Shown here in pieces: positions 16,410-26,372 of a stretch of 64,000 nt of DNA. The stretch comes from Yoonia vestfoldensis (GTDB taxonomy: Bacteria; Pseudomonadota; Alphaproteobacteria; Rhodobacterales; Rhodobacteraceae): positions 1,984,001 to 2,048,000 of the forward strand of contig NZ_CP021431.1 in NCBI RefSeq assembly GCF_002158905.1, written 5' to 3'. How positions within the stretch are numbered: position 1 is the first letter of the stretch; every line of letters begins with the position of its first letter. The notes beneath the pieces are model-generated. The model searched no databases. It worked only from the letters and a program-made list of their open reading frames with translations, and was not told the DNA's origin. The position numbers and the translations under genes are program-made.

Positions 16410-18122
16410 CTATGCCAAAACCCCCTGCACCGCGTCATATTGCGACAGGAATACCTTGCCCGTCAGCTGGTGCAGGAAATGCTGTTCGGCCAGACGGTCC
16501 ATCACCGGGCCTTTCACCTCGGACAGATGCAGTTTCACATCCATCTCGCGCAGCCTTTCGTTGATCGCCTCCAGCGATTCCAGCGCGCTGAAATCGATCT
16601 CGTTGATCGCCGCGCATTGCAAGATGACGTGGCGCACGTCCTTGTCCCCCGCGACACGCGCCTGAATCCGGTCTTCCAGATAGCGGGCATTGGCGAAATA
16701 AAGGCTTTCATCCACCCGCAGCGTCACGATGCTGGGATGGGTGATGACGTCATGGCGCAGGATATTGCGGAAATGTTCGGTGCCCGGCACTTGGCCGACC
16801 TCGGCGATATGCGGCTTGGACGAGCGGTAAAGATGCAGCAGCACCGATAGCAGCACGCCTGCGGAAATCCCCACCTCGACGCCCAAGGCCAAGGTCAGCA
16901 GGATCGTCGTGGCAACCGCCGCGAAATCACCGCGGTTATAGGTCCAGCTGCGTTTGAGGATCGAGAAATCCACAAGGCTCAGCACCGCCACGATGATCGT
17001 CGCGGCCAAGGTCGCGGTCGGCAGGAAATAGATCAGCGGCGTCAGCGCCAGTGCCGCAATCGCCAGCCCCACAGCCGTGAACGCCCCCGCCGCCGGTGTC
17101 GCCGCCCCCGCATCGAAATTCACGACTGACCGCGAAAACCCCCCCGTCACCGGAAAGCCCCCCGTCAGCGATGCGCCGATATTGGCAGCCCCCAGACCGA
17201 TCAATTCCTGATCGGGATCAATCCGCTGGCGTTTCTTGGCGGCAAGCGTTTGCGCCACGGAAATCGATTCCACGAAACCGATGATCGAGATCAGGAAGGC
17301 GGGCAGCAACAATTGTCCCAGCAAAGCGGGCGAAAAGGATGGCAGCGTGAAAGGCGGCAGGCTTTGCGGCACCTCGCCCACGATCTTGACGCCGCGCGCG
17401 TCCAGCCCCCAATACCAGACCGCCGCCGTGGTCGCCACGACCACTACGATGGGCCCAAGTTTCACCAAAAACCCCGTCAGCCCCGCGCCAAGGCCCAGCT
17501 TGGTCAGGACCGGTTTCAGCCCCTTGCGCACCCAGAACAAAAACCCCGTCGCCAGCACCCCGATCAGCGCGGTGATCCAGTTGATCCCGCCCAGATTGCT
17601 GCCCAGCGACAGCACCAATTCGGCCAGGTTATGGCCGTCGGCACTGATGCCCAGAATATGTTTCAACTGGCTGGCCGCGATGATGATCCCCGAGGCCGTG
17701 ATGAACCCCGCAATCACCGGATGCGACAGGAAATTCGCCACGAACCCCAGCCGGAACAGCCCCATGGCCAGCAGGATGATCCCTGACAGCCCCGCCAGCG
17801 ACAGCGCGGCCACCGCATAGCCCATCGTGCCTTGTTCGACGATATTGCTGAGTGCGGCCGCCGTCATCAGCGACACCACCGCCACCGGCCCCACGGCCAG
17901 ACTGCGGCTGGTGCCGAAGACGGCATAAAGCATGATCGGCACGATCGAGGCGTAAAGCCCCGCCTCGGCCGGAAGCCCCGCCAGCAGCGCATAGGCAAGC
18001 GATTGCGGGATCAGCATGATCGTCACGATAAAGGCGGCGGTCAGGTCATTGCCAAGATCGGCACGGGAATAATCCCGCCCCCATGACAGGATGGGCAGGA
18101 AGCGGGTCAAACGGCTATTCAT
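16410..18122 (-). CDS. SulP family inorganic anion transporter with STAS domain
   Basis: The 570-residue protein has an N-terminal membrane domain (about residues 20-430) and a C-terminal STAS domain (about 440-560). Visible family signs are FIVTIMLIPQSLAYALLAGLP, quoted as MLIPQSLAYALLAG, and the GLYASIVPIMLYAVFGTS stretch. SulP proteins carry sulfate, bicarbonate or related anions across the inner membrane. Its location just after a sulfonate-cleaving cluster suggests sulfate, but it is convergent with the cluster and separated by a terminator, so this is inference. Confidence 0.93.
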   Translation of the reverse strand: MNSRLTRFLPILSWGRDYSRADLGNDLTAAFIVTIMLIPQSLAYALLAGLPAEAGLYASIVPIMLYAVFGTSRSLAVGPVAVVSLMTAAALSNIVEQGTMGYAVAALSLAGLSGIILLAMGLFRLGFVANFLSHPVIAGFITASGIIIAASQLKHILGISADGHNLAELVLSLGSNLGGINWITALIGVLATGFLFWVRKGLKPVLTKLGLGAGLTGFLVKLGPIVVVVATTAAVWYWGLDARGVKIVGEVPQSLPPFTLPSFSPALLGQLLLPAFLISIIGFVESISVAQTLAAKKRQRIDPDQELIGLGAANIGASLTGGFPVTGGFSRSVVNFDAGAATPAAGAFTAVGLAIAALALTPLIYFLPTATLAATIIVAVLSLVDFSILKRSWTYNRGDFAAVATTILLTLALGVEVGISAGVLLSVLLHLYRSSKPHIAEVGQVPGTEHFRNILRHDVITHPSIVTLRVDESLYFANARYLEDRIQARVAGDKDVRHVILQCAAINEIDFSALESLEAINERLREMDVKLHLSEVKGPVMDRLAEQHFLHQLTGKVFLSQYDAVQGVLA

Positions 18123-18180
18123 ATTTTTTCGACCAATTGGGCCGCGTGCACAGGCGGCAAGCGGACAGGTTTATCGCAGA

Positions 18181-18393
18181 TCAGGCCTTGCAGGTGCGCA
18201 TGCCCAGAATGGTATAAAGCGGGCAAGACCGCGTTGCGGCAACCGCCAGCATCACCAAGCCTATCACGACCGATATGATCGTGGCGAGCGTGCTGTCGAA
18301 CAGCGCCATGCCACTGACGAAAGGCAGCGCCAGCAAGACGATGCCCAGAATGCCACGGATCATCCGGTCCAGAGTGCCAACATTGACTGTCAT
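18181..18393 (-). CDS. DUF2892 (YgaP-type) small membrane protein
   Basis: The 70-residue protein starts MTVNVGTLDRMIRGILGIVLL and has two hydrophobic helices ending in CPLYTILGMRTC. This matches DUF2892 proteins, often found as single units or fused to rhodanese domains and frequently near sulfur genes. It has four cysteines-or-arginine rich ends: two cysteines lie at the C-terminus (SCPLY and RTCKA). An AGGAG site lies upstream. Function is unknown. Confidence 0.85.
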   Translation of the reverse strand: MTVNVGTLDRMIRGILGIVLLALPFVSGMALFDSTLATIISVVIGLVMLAVAATRSCPLYTILGMRTCKA

Positions 18394-18474
18394 TTCAAAG
18401 GCTCCTTCATATAGCTGACCCCGAACCTAGCACCGGCGCGCGGCCCCTGTCGGTGATATTGTCACAGACAGCCA

Positions 18475-19170
18475 TCAGCCGTGATGGCGCGCCACCGCCG
18501 CAAGCCCGCTGCGATCCGCGATCATCACCGCGCCCCGCGCCTGCGCGATCCAGCCGCGCCGTTGGAATTCCTGCAATTGGCGTGACACGACTTCGCGCGC
18601 GGTGCCCAATTCGACCGCCAGTTTCTGATGGGTGGTGGCGACCCGGTCATCGCCATGCGACAATTTCAACAACTTATCCGCCAGACGGACGTCGATGCGC
18701 TGGAATGCGACCTCGTCGATCATCAAGAACAGGTCGGTGATCCGCTTGGAAAAGGCGGCAAAGACGAAATTGCGAAAGGATTTCGACTGCGCCACCAGAT
18801 CGTCAAAGACATCGCGCGGCACGGCGGCGGCCTGCACATCGGTTTCGGCAATCCCGGTGGCGGCGTAATCATCATAGGCCAGCAGGCAGGCGGTGGTCAG
18901 CACGCAGCTTTCGCCCGCCTCGATCCGGTACAGCACGATTTCATGGCCGGTTTCCGAGACCTGCTGCACCCGCACCGTGCCCGACAGCAAGAACAGCATG
19001 TTTTCCGGCGATTTGCCGGGGCCAAACATCACACTGCCTGCCGGGGCTGTCACAACCGCGCTGCGCGCCAAAAGCTGGGCCTTGATGGCCGGTTCCAGCC
19101 GCGCCAGCCCGGCAAACCTGTCCAGCCAGATGCTGTCCTGCGCCATCAATCCTGCCTCGTTTTGTTGCAT
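18475..19170 (-). CDS. Crp/Fnr family transcriptional regulator
   Basis: The 231-residue protein has an N-terminal cyclic-nucleotide-like sensor domain (about 15-145) and a C-terminal Crp-type HTH (about 150-215) with TTHQKLAVELGTAREVVSRQLQEF. The FNR iron-sulfur cysteine cluster is absent. Two cysteines occur close together in AGESCVLTTACLL. It lies 80 bases upstream of the DUF2892 gene on the same strand and may control it. A second in-frame ATG eight residues later (MAQDSIW) is also possible. Confidence 0.88.
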   Translation of the reverse strand: MQQNEAGLMAQDSIWLDRFAGLARLEPAIKAQLLARSAVVTAPAGSVMFGPGKSPENMLFLLSGTVRVQQVSETGHEIVLYRIEAGESCVLTTACLLAYDDYAATGIAETDVQAAAVPRDVFDDLVAQSKSFRNFVFAAFSKRITDLFLMIDEVAFQRIDVRLADKLLKLSHGDDRVATTHQKLAVELGTAREVVSRQLQEFQRRGWIAQARGAVMIADRSGLAAVARHHG

Positions 19171-19189
19171 ATCGGCCCTGTCAGAGCCA

Positions 19190-20377
19190 TCATTCCGCCC
19201 GGATCATCACGCCCAGATCGGCGACATTGGTACCGGTGGCCCCGGTCACCAACAAAGCATCCGCCTGCGCCAAAGCGGCATGGCTGTCATTATTGGCCAG
19301 CAGCGCGTCGATATCCGTGATCCGCCCAAGGCTGTCTTGATCGACGATCCCGCCTGCGGCCTCTGTCGGCCCGTCGCGCCCGTCGCTGCCCGCTTGCAGG
19401 CAGGTCCATGCGCGCCAGCCGCGCTTTTTGGCCTCGATGGCGATGCGCAGCGCCAGTTCCTGATTGCGCCCGCCACGCCCATTGCCTTGCAGCACGACCG
19501 TCGTCTCGCCCCCCCAAAGGGTGACGCCCGGGCGCGCCTGATCGCAGATCAATTGCGCAGCCTCGGCCACGTCGCCGGTGACAGGCTCGCGGATCACAAA
19601 AGCCGGCCCCGCCGCCTGCGCCATGGCGGCCAGGCTTTGCCCGTTCGAGCCGATCAGGATATTGCGTGCCGCAGGCAGCGCGGGCGCGGGGGCCGCCTGC
19701 GCCAGATGCGCGCGCACCGCGGCGGGCAAGCGGTCCCAGAGGTCCGCATCGCGCAACATTGCCGCCGCTTGTGCCGCCGTGCCAATGGGCGGGGCGGTCG
19801 GGCCGCTGGCAATCGCGCTCAGGTCATCGCCGACGACATCGGACAGGATCAATGCGGTCATCATCTGCGGAGCGGCATGGCGCAGGAACCCGCCGCCTTT
19901 GAGATCGGACAATTGCTGGCGGATCAGGTTCATGGCGCGGATGTCCAACCCCGAGGCCAGCAGCAGATTATTCACCGCGATCTTGTCGGCCAATGTCAGC
20001 GCGCCTGCGGGGGCGGGCAGCAAGGCCGATCCACCGCCGGAAATCAGCGCCAGCACCGGGCCTGTGGCCCCGCGCAAAGCCGCGATCACCGCCTGCGCTG
20101 CCTGTGCGCCGTTCGCATCGGGGACCGGATGGCCAGCGGCATGCACCACCGCGCCATCCAGCGGCTGCGCGTTTTCGTAATTGGTCACGACGATGGTCGG
20201 CACGCCTGCAAAGCGGTGCAGCGCCGCCTGCGCCATGCCGCGGGCCGCCTTGCCAACCGCCACGATCAGCGCCGGGGCGGGCACATCCCCCAGATGCCGC
20301 GTCACAGCCGCCGCCGGATCAGCGGCCTGCACGCCCGCTGCAAAAAGCCGCCGGGCGGTGCTGTGCATATCGTTCAT
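19190..20377 (-). CDS. Glycerate 2-kinase, GckA/TtuD (MOFRL) type
   Basis: The 395-residue enzyme shows the class II glycerate kinase pattern: ISGGGSALLPAPAGALTL near residue 120 and a MOFRL C-terminal domain with LQAGSDGRDGPTEAAGG. It phosphorylates glycerate (2-kinase) in the cytoplasm. Older annotations call such proteins hydroxypyruvate reductase TtuD, which is a misnomer. In Rhodobacteraceae it serves glycerate and glycolate use. An AGAGG site precedes MNDMHSTARRL. It is a single gene followed by the Crp/Fnr gene on the same strand. Confidence 0.9.
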   Translation of the reverse strand: MNDMHSTARRLFAAGVQAADPAAAVTRHLGDVPAPALIVAVGKAARGMAQAALHRFAGVPTIVVTNYENAQPLDGAVVHAAGHPVPDANGAQAAQAVIAALRGATGPVLALISGGGSALLPAPAGALTLADKIAVNNLLLASGLDIRAMNLIRQQLSDLKGGGFLRHAAPQMMTALILSDVVGDDLSAIASGPTAPPIGTAAQAAAMLRDADLWDRLPAAVRAHLAQAAPAPALPAARNILIGSNGQSLAAMAQAAGPAFVIREPVTGDVAEAAQLICDQARPGVTLWGGETTVVLQGNGRGGRNQELALRIAIEAKKRGWRAWTCLQAGSDGRDGPTEAAGGIVDQDSLGRITDIDALLANNDSHAALAQADALLVTGATGTNVADLGVMIRAE

Positions 20378-20398
20378 GTCGGACCTCTTTCGCCATCA

Positions 20399-20424
20399 GT
20401 AAGGTGGATCATGATCCACCTTAC
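20399..20424. repeat. 26-bp perfect palindrome, REP-like
   Basis: The arm GTAAGGTGGATCA is followed by its exact complement, with no loop, between the xylA end and the glycerate kinase start. The GTA(A/G)GG ends match the palindromes near 16290-16395 and at 60862, although the middle bases differ. It may also end the xylA transcript. Confidence 0.7.
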
Positions 20425-20441
20425 CCGCCGGGTTTACAAGG

Positions 20442-21743
20442 TCACAGGTAGCGGTTCACCAGATTTTCCAACCGTTCCTGACGGCCCGAGCGTGGCGCGG
20501 GGTTGATCCCTTCGGCCATGACCTTGGCGGTGATCGCATCCAGATCGCTGGACAAGAGCGCCTGGCCCGCCTCTGTGTCCCAGCCTGCGTAACGGGCATC
20601 GCGCGCGGCTTCGAGCTTGCCATCCTCCAGCATCGCGGCGGCGGCTTTCAGGCCCGCCGCACAGGCATCCATCCCGCCGACATGGGCCAGGATCAGATCC
20701 TCGGCATCAAGGCTCTGGCGGCGCAATTTGGCGTCGAAATTGGTGCCGCCCGTGGTGAAACCGCCCGCGCGCAGCACCTCGTAATAGGCCAGCGCCATTT
20801 CGGGCACGTTATTGGGAAACTGATCAGTGTCCCAGCCGGATTGGTAATCATTGCGGTTCATGTCGATGGACCCGAAAATCCCCAATTCCCGCGCCATCGC
20901 CAATTCATGTTCGAACGAATGGCCCGCCAGAATGGCATGGCCCTGTTCGATGTTCATCTTGACCTCGCCTTCCAGCCCGAATTCTTTCAAGAACCCGTAA
21001 ACCGTGGCAACATCGTAATCATATTGATGCTTGGTCGGTTCCTGCGGCTTGGGTTCGATCAGGATCGCGCCTTTGAAGCCCATCTTGTGTTTGTAATCGA
21101 CGACCATCTGCAACATCCGTCCCGCCTGCGCGCGTTCGCGGCCCATGTCGGTGTTCAGCAGGGTTTCATAGCCTTCGCGCCCGCCCCACAGGACATAGTT
21201 TTCGCCGCCCAGTTTCATGGTCGCATCCATGCAGGTCTTGATCGTGGCGGCCGAAAACGCGAACACATCAGGGTCAGGGTTCGTCGCCGCCCCCGCCATG
21301 AACCGGCGGTGCGAGAACAGATTGGCCGTGCCCCACAGCAGCTTGACGCCGGTCGCTTCCATCTTGGCCGCGAAATATTCGACGATTTCTTCCAGATTGC
21401 GGGTGTTTTCGGCAAAGCTGTTCCCTTCGGGGCGCACATCGGCGTCGTGGAAACAGAAATAGGGCACGTTCAGGATCTGGAACATCTCGAACGCGGCATC
21501 GGCCTTCATGCGCGCCGCATCCATGCTGTCGCCGAACCAGGGCCGGTCGAAAGTCTGCCCGCCGAACGGGTCGCCACCCGGCCAGGCGAAAGAATGCCAA
21601 TAGGCGGCGGCGAAACGCAGGTGATCCTTCAGCGTCTTGCCCATCACGACCTCGTCGGGGTTGTAATGACGGAAAGCGAAATCATTGTCGCTGTCCGGCC
21701 CCTCATAGGTGATGGCGGGGATGCCTTTGAAGAAATCGGTCAT
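20442..21743 (-). CDS. xylA: Xylose isomerase
   Basis: The 433-residue enzyme has the xylose isomerase signatures: [18 protein letters not shown] and [17 protein letters not shown], and [10 protein letters not shown]. It converts D-xylose to D-xylulose with two divalent metals. Its ATG overlaps the stop of xylB by four bases, and the two run together behind the xylose ABC importer genes. An AAAGGACT ribosome site precedes it. Confidence 0.97.
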   Translation of the reverse strand: MTDFFKGIPAITYEGPDSDNDFAFRHYNPDEVVMGKTLKDHLRFAAAYWHSFAWPGGDPFGGQTFDRPWFGDSMDAARMKADAAFEMFQILNVPYFCFHDADVRPEGNSFAENTRNLEEIVEYFAAKMEATGVKLLWGTANLFSHRRFMAGAATNPDPDVFAFSAATIKTCMDATMKLGGENYVLWGGREGYETLLNTDMGRERAQAGRMLQMVVDYKHKMGFKGAILIEPKPQEPTKHQYDYDVATVYGFLKEFGLEGEVKMNIEQGHAILAGHSFEHELAMARELGIFGSIDMNRNDYQSGWDTDQFPNNVPEMALAYYEVLRAGGFTTGGTNFDAKLRRQSLDAEDLILAHVGGMDACAAGLKAAAAMLEDGKLEAARDARYAGWDTEAGQALLSSDLDAITAKVMAEGINPAPRSGRQERLENLVNRYL

Positions 21744-23179
21744 GATAGTCCTTTCAGAGCTTTATAGCTGGCGCGATAGCGCGCATGGGCCTGCGCGAAG
21801 GCCGCGGTCAGTTTGGTATCGGGGTCGATGGTGCGGGCGATCTTGGGGGCGCTCGCCACGTCGGCCCCTGCCCCCGTTGCCGCCATCAGCCCAAGGCGGG
21901 CCGCCCCAAAGGCCCCGCCGAAATCACCCGCGACAGGCAAGGCGATGGGCAGGTCCAGCGAGGTGGCAATCGCCTGCACCCAGTAATCCGACCGCGACCC
22001 GCCGCCCACGGCAATCAGGCGGTTGATCTTGGTGCCGGTGCTGGTCAGCGCGTCATGGCAATCGCGGATCGCATGGGTGACACCTTCCAGCACGGTCCGC
22101 GCCATCGCGGCAGTATCGGTCGCATGGTCCAAATGCAAAAACGCACCACGGATGGCCGCGTCATTATGCGGCGTCCGTTCGCCGCCCAGATAGGGCAGGA
22201 ACAGCGGCTTGCCGGGGGCTTGCAGCGCGCCCAGATCACCGGTCAGCGTGGCGGCGGGTTTGTCGGCAAGCTTGGCGAACCAGTTCAGCGCATCGGCGGC
22301 GGCCAAAATCACGCCCATCTGGTGCCAAGTGTCGGGCAAGGCATGGCAGAACGTATGCACGGCACTGGCGGCGTCAGGATTGTAGGCGTCGCTTGCGGCG
22401 AACAGCACACCGGACGTGCCGAGCGAGACAAACGCATCCCCCGCCTTGACCACACCCACACCCACGGCGCTGGCGGCATTGTCGCCACCACCGCCCGCGA
22501 CCACGACGCCGCGCGGCAGACCCCAGCGGCTGGCCAGCGCATCGCGCAGCTGACCCGACACTTCGGACCCTTCCACCAGTCGCGGCATCTGTGCGCGGCT
22601 AAGGTTCGTGGCGGCCAGCAGATCATCCGACCAATCGCGTTTGGCGACATCCAGCCAGCTGGTGCCAGCGGCATCGGACATTTCGGCCACAGCCTCGCCG
22701 GTTAGCCAGAGCCGCAGGTAATCCTTGGGCAAGAGCACACGGGCGACACGGGCGAAAATCGCGGGTTCATGCGCCGCCACCCAAGCCAGTTTCGGCGCGG
22801 TAAAGCCCGCAAAGACGATATTGCCGGTCAGCGCGCGAAACTTTGGATCGGCGTCCAATGCGGCCGCTTCAACCGCGGACCGGGTGTCATTCCACAAGAT
22901 ACAGGGGCGCAGCACCTGATCGGCATCATCCAGCAAGGTCGCGCCATGCATCTGGCCCGACAGACCAATCGCCTTGACCCCCGCCAGCGATACCTGCGCG
23001 CCCAGCGCGCGCATCACGGCATCGGCGGCGTCAAGCCATGCGGCAGGCGCCTGTTCGGACCAGCCGCTTTGTGGGCGCATCACCTCTAGCGGGGCGGAAG
23101 CCTCGGCCAGAATGGCCTGATCCACGTCGATCAGAACCCCCTTTAGCCCAGAGGTCCCCAGATCAAGCCCGATATACAT
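21740..23179 (-). CDS. xylB: Xylulokinase
   Basis: The 479-residue FGGY kinase starts [17 protein letters not shown] (phosphate loop 1). It has [11 protein letters not shown], the xylulokinase-specific region, and [10 protein letters not shown], plus [16 protein letters not shown] towards the end. It phosphorylates D-xylulose to xylulose 5-phosphate for the pentose phosphate route. Its start overlaps the stop of the ABC ATPase gene, and its stop overlaps the xylA start, so the order is xylG-like, xylB, xylA. Confidence 0.97.
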   Translation of the reverse strand: MYIGLDLGTSGLKGVLIDVDQAILAEASAPLEVMRPQSGWSEQAPAAWLDAADAVMRALGAQVSLAGVKAIGLSGQMHGATLLDDADQVLRPCILWNDTRSAVEAAALDADPKFRALTGNIVFAGFTAPKLAWVAAHEPAIFARVARVLLPKDYLRLWLTGEAVAEMSDAAGTSWLDVAKRDWSDDLLAATNLSRAQMPRLVEGSEVSGQLRDALASRWGLPRGVVVAGGGGDNAASAVGVGVVKAGDAFVSLGTSGVLFAASDAYNPDAASAVHTFCHALPDTWHQMGVILAAADALNWFAKLADKPAATLTGDLGALQAPGKPLFLPYLGGERTPHNDAAIRGAFLHLDHATDTAAMARTVLEGVTHAIRDCHDALTSTGTKINRLIAVGGGSRSDYWVQAIATSLDLPIALPVAGDFGGAFGAARLGLMAATGAGADVASAPKIARTIDPDTKLTAAFAQAHARYRASYKALKGLS

Positions 23180-23928
23180 CAGGCTGCCTGTTTGGGGTTC
23201 TTGCCCAGAATGATCATCGACAGGATATCATCCTCGGTCACATCCTCGACCCGTTCGGTGCCGACGACCTGCCCGTTCTTCATCACGGACACACGGTCGC
23301 AAAGTTCCATCATCTCGCGGGTGTCATGGCTGATCAGGAAAATACCCAGACCTTGGGCTTTCAATTCCTTGATCAGATCGGCGACCATCTTGGTTTCATG
23401 CACGCCCAAGGCGGCGGTCGGTTCATCCATGATCAGGATCTTGGCCTTGAAATAGACCGCCCGCGCAATGGCGACCGATTGGCGCTGACCACCCGACAGG
23501 GCCGAGACAGGTTCTTTCAGCTTTTTAAAGTTCGGGTTGAGCCGCGCCATGATCTTGCGGGTTTCGGCCTCTTGCCGCCCGTCATCGACGAAACCGAAAG
23601 GCGTGGTCAATTCGCGGCCCAGAAACAGGTTTGACGCCGCATCAAGGTTATCGGCCAACGCCAGCGTCTGGTAGATCGTCTCGATATTATGGTCGCGGCT
23701 GTCGCGGGGGGATTGGATATTGGCCTTTTTGCCATCAATCCAGATCTCGCCGGAATCCATCTTATAGGCGCCCGACAGGATCTTGATCAGGGTCGATTTA
23801 CCGGCACCGTTATGGCCCAAAAGACCCACGACTTCACCGGGGTAAAGATCGATACTGACGTGATCCACCGCCTTGACCCCGCCGAAGGAGATCGAGACAT
23901 CTTTCATCTGCACAAGGGGTGTCATCAT
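23179..23928 (-). CDS. xylG: Xylose ABC importer ATP-binding protein (single ABC domain)
   Basis: The 249-residue protein has Walker A GHNGAGKST, signature LSGGQRQS and Walker B LIMDEPTAALG. E. coli XylG has two fused ABC domains; this one has a single domain, as is usual for many alphaproteobacterial sugar importers. It lies between xylH (four-base overlap) and xylB (one-base overlap). It energises D-xylose uptake. Confidence 0.92.
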   Translation of the reverse strand: MMTPLVQMKDVSISFGGVKAVDHVSIDLYPGEVVGLLGHNGAGKSTLIKILSGAYKMDSGEIWIDGKKANIQSPRDSRDHNIETIYQTLALADNLDAASNLFLGRELTTPFGFVDDGRQEAETRKIMARLNPNFKKLKEPVSALSGGQRQSVAIARAVYFKAKILIMDEPTAALGVHETKMVADLIKELKAQGLGIFLISHDTREMMELCDRVSVMKNGQVVGTERVEDVTEDDILSMIILGKNPKQAA

Positions 23929-25220
23929 TTCGCTCCCGAATATTTGCGGTACTGGATGTCGATCCAGACGGCCAGGACCAGCACAAGGCCCACCACGATG
24001 TTCTGATAAGGCGCATCGACCCCGACCATCGCCATGCCCGATTGCAGCGATTGCATGATCAGCGCGCCGATGATCGCGCCATAGATCGTGCCGATCCCGC
24101 CCGCCAGCGCCGTGCCGCCAATGACAGCCGCCGCAATGACGCGCAATTCGTCCAGCGTGCCGATATCATTGGTGTGATACCCCAGCCGGGCAGAGGCGAC
24201 GATACCGCCCAGCGCACATAGCATGCCGACCATGGCGAAGATTTTGACGGTCAGAAGCTTGGTATTGATCCCCGACAATTCCGCCGCATCCGGGTTGCCG
24301 CCCGTGGCAAAGATATAGCGGCCCAGACGCGTGCGCTGCGCGATCACGGTCATCACGATTGCGACGGCAATCAGCAGCAGCACCGAATAGGGGATACCAT
24401 ATCCCGCGGTGCAGGTTTCGGCGGCCGCACAGCCCCAGCGTTCGAATTCCCGCGCGATCACACGATCAGGGACGGCATAGGCGTTCAGCACGGCGACAAA
24501 ACCAAGGATCGCGGCGATAACGACGCCGATCACCACCATTTCGGCCCAGATCGGTTTGACCGCAAAGCCATGGCCAATCTTGGTGCGGCGGGCCATCAGC
24601 AGCCCGGCGGCGGCGGCGGCGGCGGCGATCAGGCCGACAACCCAGCTCCAGAAGATGCCAAGCGTGCCGTTGATCCCGCCAAACAGCATATAGGTCTGAT
24701 CCAGCGGCCCGATGGTCTGCCCGTCGGTCAGATACCAGGCGACGTTGCGCCAGATCAGCAAACCGCCCAGCGTGACGATAAAGGCGGGGATCATCTGATA
24801 GCCGACCAGATAGCCTTGGAAGGCCCCGATCAGCGCGCCGGTCAGGATGCCTGCGACAATGGTGATCCAAGGGATCATCGGATGCCCGATCTCCAGCCCG
24901 AAGATCTGCGGCAGGATCTGCGTCTGCGTGATCGCCATCACGGCGGTGGTCGTCGCCAGCAGCGCGCCCACCGACAGGTCGATATGGCGGGTGACGATGA
25001 CAAACACCATGCCGGTCGCCATGATCGCCACGGATACGGTCTGGATCGACAGGTTGAAAATATTGCGCGGCGTCAGGAACCGCAGGTCCGACCAGAGATG
25101 AAACACCACCCAGATCAGCAGCAGCGCCCCGATCATTCCCAAAAGGCGGGTATCCACCTCGAGCGTTTTGAGCAGGGACCGGCGCGCAGCGGGCGCTTTG
25201 GTCGCGGTTTGATCAGACAT
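23925..25220 (-). CDS. xylH: Xylose ABC importer permease
   Basis: The 431-residue permease (BPD_transp_2 type) has about ten hydrophobic segments and the ARLGYHTNDIGTLDELRVIAAAVIGG stretch common to ribose/xylose permeases, quoted in part as TNDIGTLDELRVIAA. The start chosen is MSDQTATKAPAARRS behind a GGAG site; a longer upstream frame is not signal- or membrane-like. Two odd features: a Cys pair in a periplasmic loop (CAAAETCTAG), and a run of six or so GGC repeats giving polyalanine near residue 205. Confidence 0.93.
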   Translation of the reverse strand: MSDQTATKAPAARRSLLKTLEVDTRLLGMIGALLLIWVVFHLWSDLRFLTPRNIFNLSIQTVSVAIMATGMVFVIVTRHIDLSVGALLATTTAVMAITQTQILPQIFGLEIGHPMIPWITIVAGILTGALIGAFQGYLVGYQMIPAFIVTLGGLLIWRNVAWYLTDGQTIGPLDQTYMLFGGINGTLGIFWSWVVGLIAAAAAAAGLLMARRTKIGHGFAVKPIWAEMVVIGVVIAAILGFVAVLNAYAVPDRVIAREFERWGCAAAETCTAGYGIPYSVLLLIAVAIVMTVIAQRTRLGRYIFATGGNPDAAELSGINTKLLTVKIFAMVGMLCALGGIVASARLGYHTNDIGTLDELRVIAAAVIGGTALAGGIGTIYGAIIGALIMQSLQSGMAMVGVDAPYQNIVVGLVLVLAVWIDIQYRKYSGAK

Positions 25221-25275
25221 AGCATTGCTCCATCGCAGCCAATTGCGCAGGGTCAGCGACCAATTGTTTGCTTGA

Positions 25276-25312
25276 ATAAGAAAAGCGGGACCCTGCATCG
25301 CGGCAGGGTCCC
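25276..25312 (-). terminator. Attenuator hairpin between xylF and xylH
   Basis: The arms GGGACCCTGC and GCAGGGTCCC are perfectly complementary (25287-25312, 6-base loop). On the minus strand the hairpin is followed by GCTTTTCTTATT. This is a terminator-like site just after the xylF stop and about 70 bases before xylH. It should let more binding protein than permease be made. Confidence 0.75.
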
Positions 25313-25343
25313 TGAAAGGGGCGGCAGCGCCGCCACCTGCGAC

Positions 25344-26372
25344 TTAGTTACAAGGTGCCGGGCCGTCGGTCACGCCCTGGCAGAGCGATTCAACGGTGAT
25401 CCAGCCAGCGTCGGTGACATCTGTCAGATTATCCGCAGTGATCGGCAGCGGCGCAAGGAAGATGGCCATCATGTCGGTGCCCGAAGGCGAGGTCCATGTG
25501 CCGGCCCCTTCGACCGCAGCCATATCGCCGTTCGACCCGGCCAGCGCGACCGCGATCTCTGCGGCGGCGCGGCCCAGATCACGGGCGTCTTTCCAGACCG
25601 AAACCGTCTGCGTGCCAAGCGCCACACGGTTCAACGCGGCATGATCGCCGTCCTGACCCGAGACGGGAATACCTTCCATCCCCTGCGCGGTCAGCGCGGC
25701 CACAACACCGCCAGCGGTGCCGTCGTTGGACGCGACAACAGCGTCAACCGCATTGTCATTGGCGGTCAGGATCTGTTCCATGTTGCGCTGTGCATTCGCA
25801 GGCAACCAGCCATCTGTATAGGCCTCGGCCACGATGGTGATCGCGCCGCTGTCGATGGCCGATTGCAGGACTTCCTGCTGGCCGCCACGCAGGAAATCTG
25901 CGTTCGGGTCAGTGGGCGAGCCTTTGATCATGACGTAATTGCCGCTTGGCATCTGTTCCAGCACGGCGCGGGCCTGCATCCGGCCAACCTCGACGTTGTC
26001 GAAAGTCAGGTAGAACGCGCGCGGATCTTCGATCAGGCGGTCATAGGCGACGACGGGGATGCCTTCATTGGCAGCAGCTTCGACTGCTGGGCCGATGGCC
26101 GCGCTGTCTTGTGCCAGGATGATCAGCGCATCAACGCCCTGGGCGATCAGGCTTTCGACATCGGACAATTGCTTGGCCGATGACGACTGCGCATCGGCGG
26201 ACACATAGGTCGCACCAGCCGCGTCAAGTGCGGCACGAATCGCGGCTTCGTCGGTCTTCCAGCGTTCTTCCTGAAAGTTGGACCAGCTGACGCCGACCGT
26301 CAGGTCCTGCGCCAAAGCGGCAGAGTTGAAGCCAGCGACGGCAATCGCGGCAGCGATAATGGATTTATGCAT
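25344..26372 (-). CDS. xylF: D-xylose-binding periplasmic protein
   Basis: The 342-residue protein has a signal peptide (MHKSIIAAAIAVAGFNSAALAQ) and a sugar-binding fold of the periplasmic-binding-protein type. Family-like stretches are LTVGVSWSNFQEERWKTDEAAI and KGSPTDPNADFLRGGQ, and VVASNDGTAGGVVAAL. It is the first gene of the operon and has a GGGAGGAAAAC ribosome site. It delivers D-xylose to XylGH. Confidence 0.95.
   Translation of the reverse strand: MHKSIIAAAIAVAGFNSAALAQDLTVGVSWSNFQEERWKTDEAAIRAALDAAGATYVSADAQSSSAKQLSDVESLIAQGVDALIILAQDSAAIGPAVEAAANEGIPVVAYDRLIEDPRAFYLTFDNVEVGRMQARAVLEQMPSGNYVMIKGSPTDPNADFLRGGQQEVLQSAIDSGAITIVAEAYTDGWLPANAQRNMEQILTANDNAVDAVVASNDGTAGGVVAALTAQGMEGIPVSGQDGDHAALNRVALGTQTVSVWKDARDLGRAAAEIAVALAGSNGDMAAVEGAGTWTSPSGTDMMAIFLAPLPITADNLTDVTDAGWITVESLCQGVTDGPAPCN

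Noticed and set aside
18893..20506. A 537-residue plus-strand open frame
   Set aside because: It is antisense to the glycerate kinase and Crp/Fnr genes.
24604..24628. GGC triplet run as a regulatory repeat
   Set aside because: It is inside xylH and codes alanines; no other sign of function.
24570..26183. A 537-residue plus-strand open frame
   Set aside because: It is antisense to xylH and xylF, Gln/His/Arg-rich, with no signals. GC-rich antisense frame.
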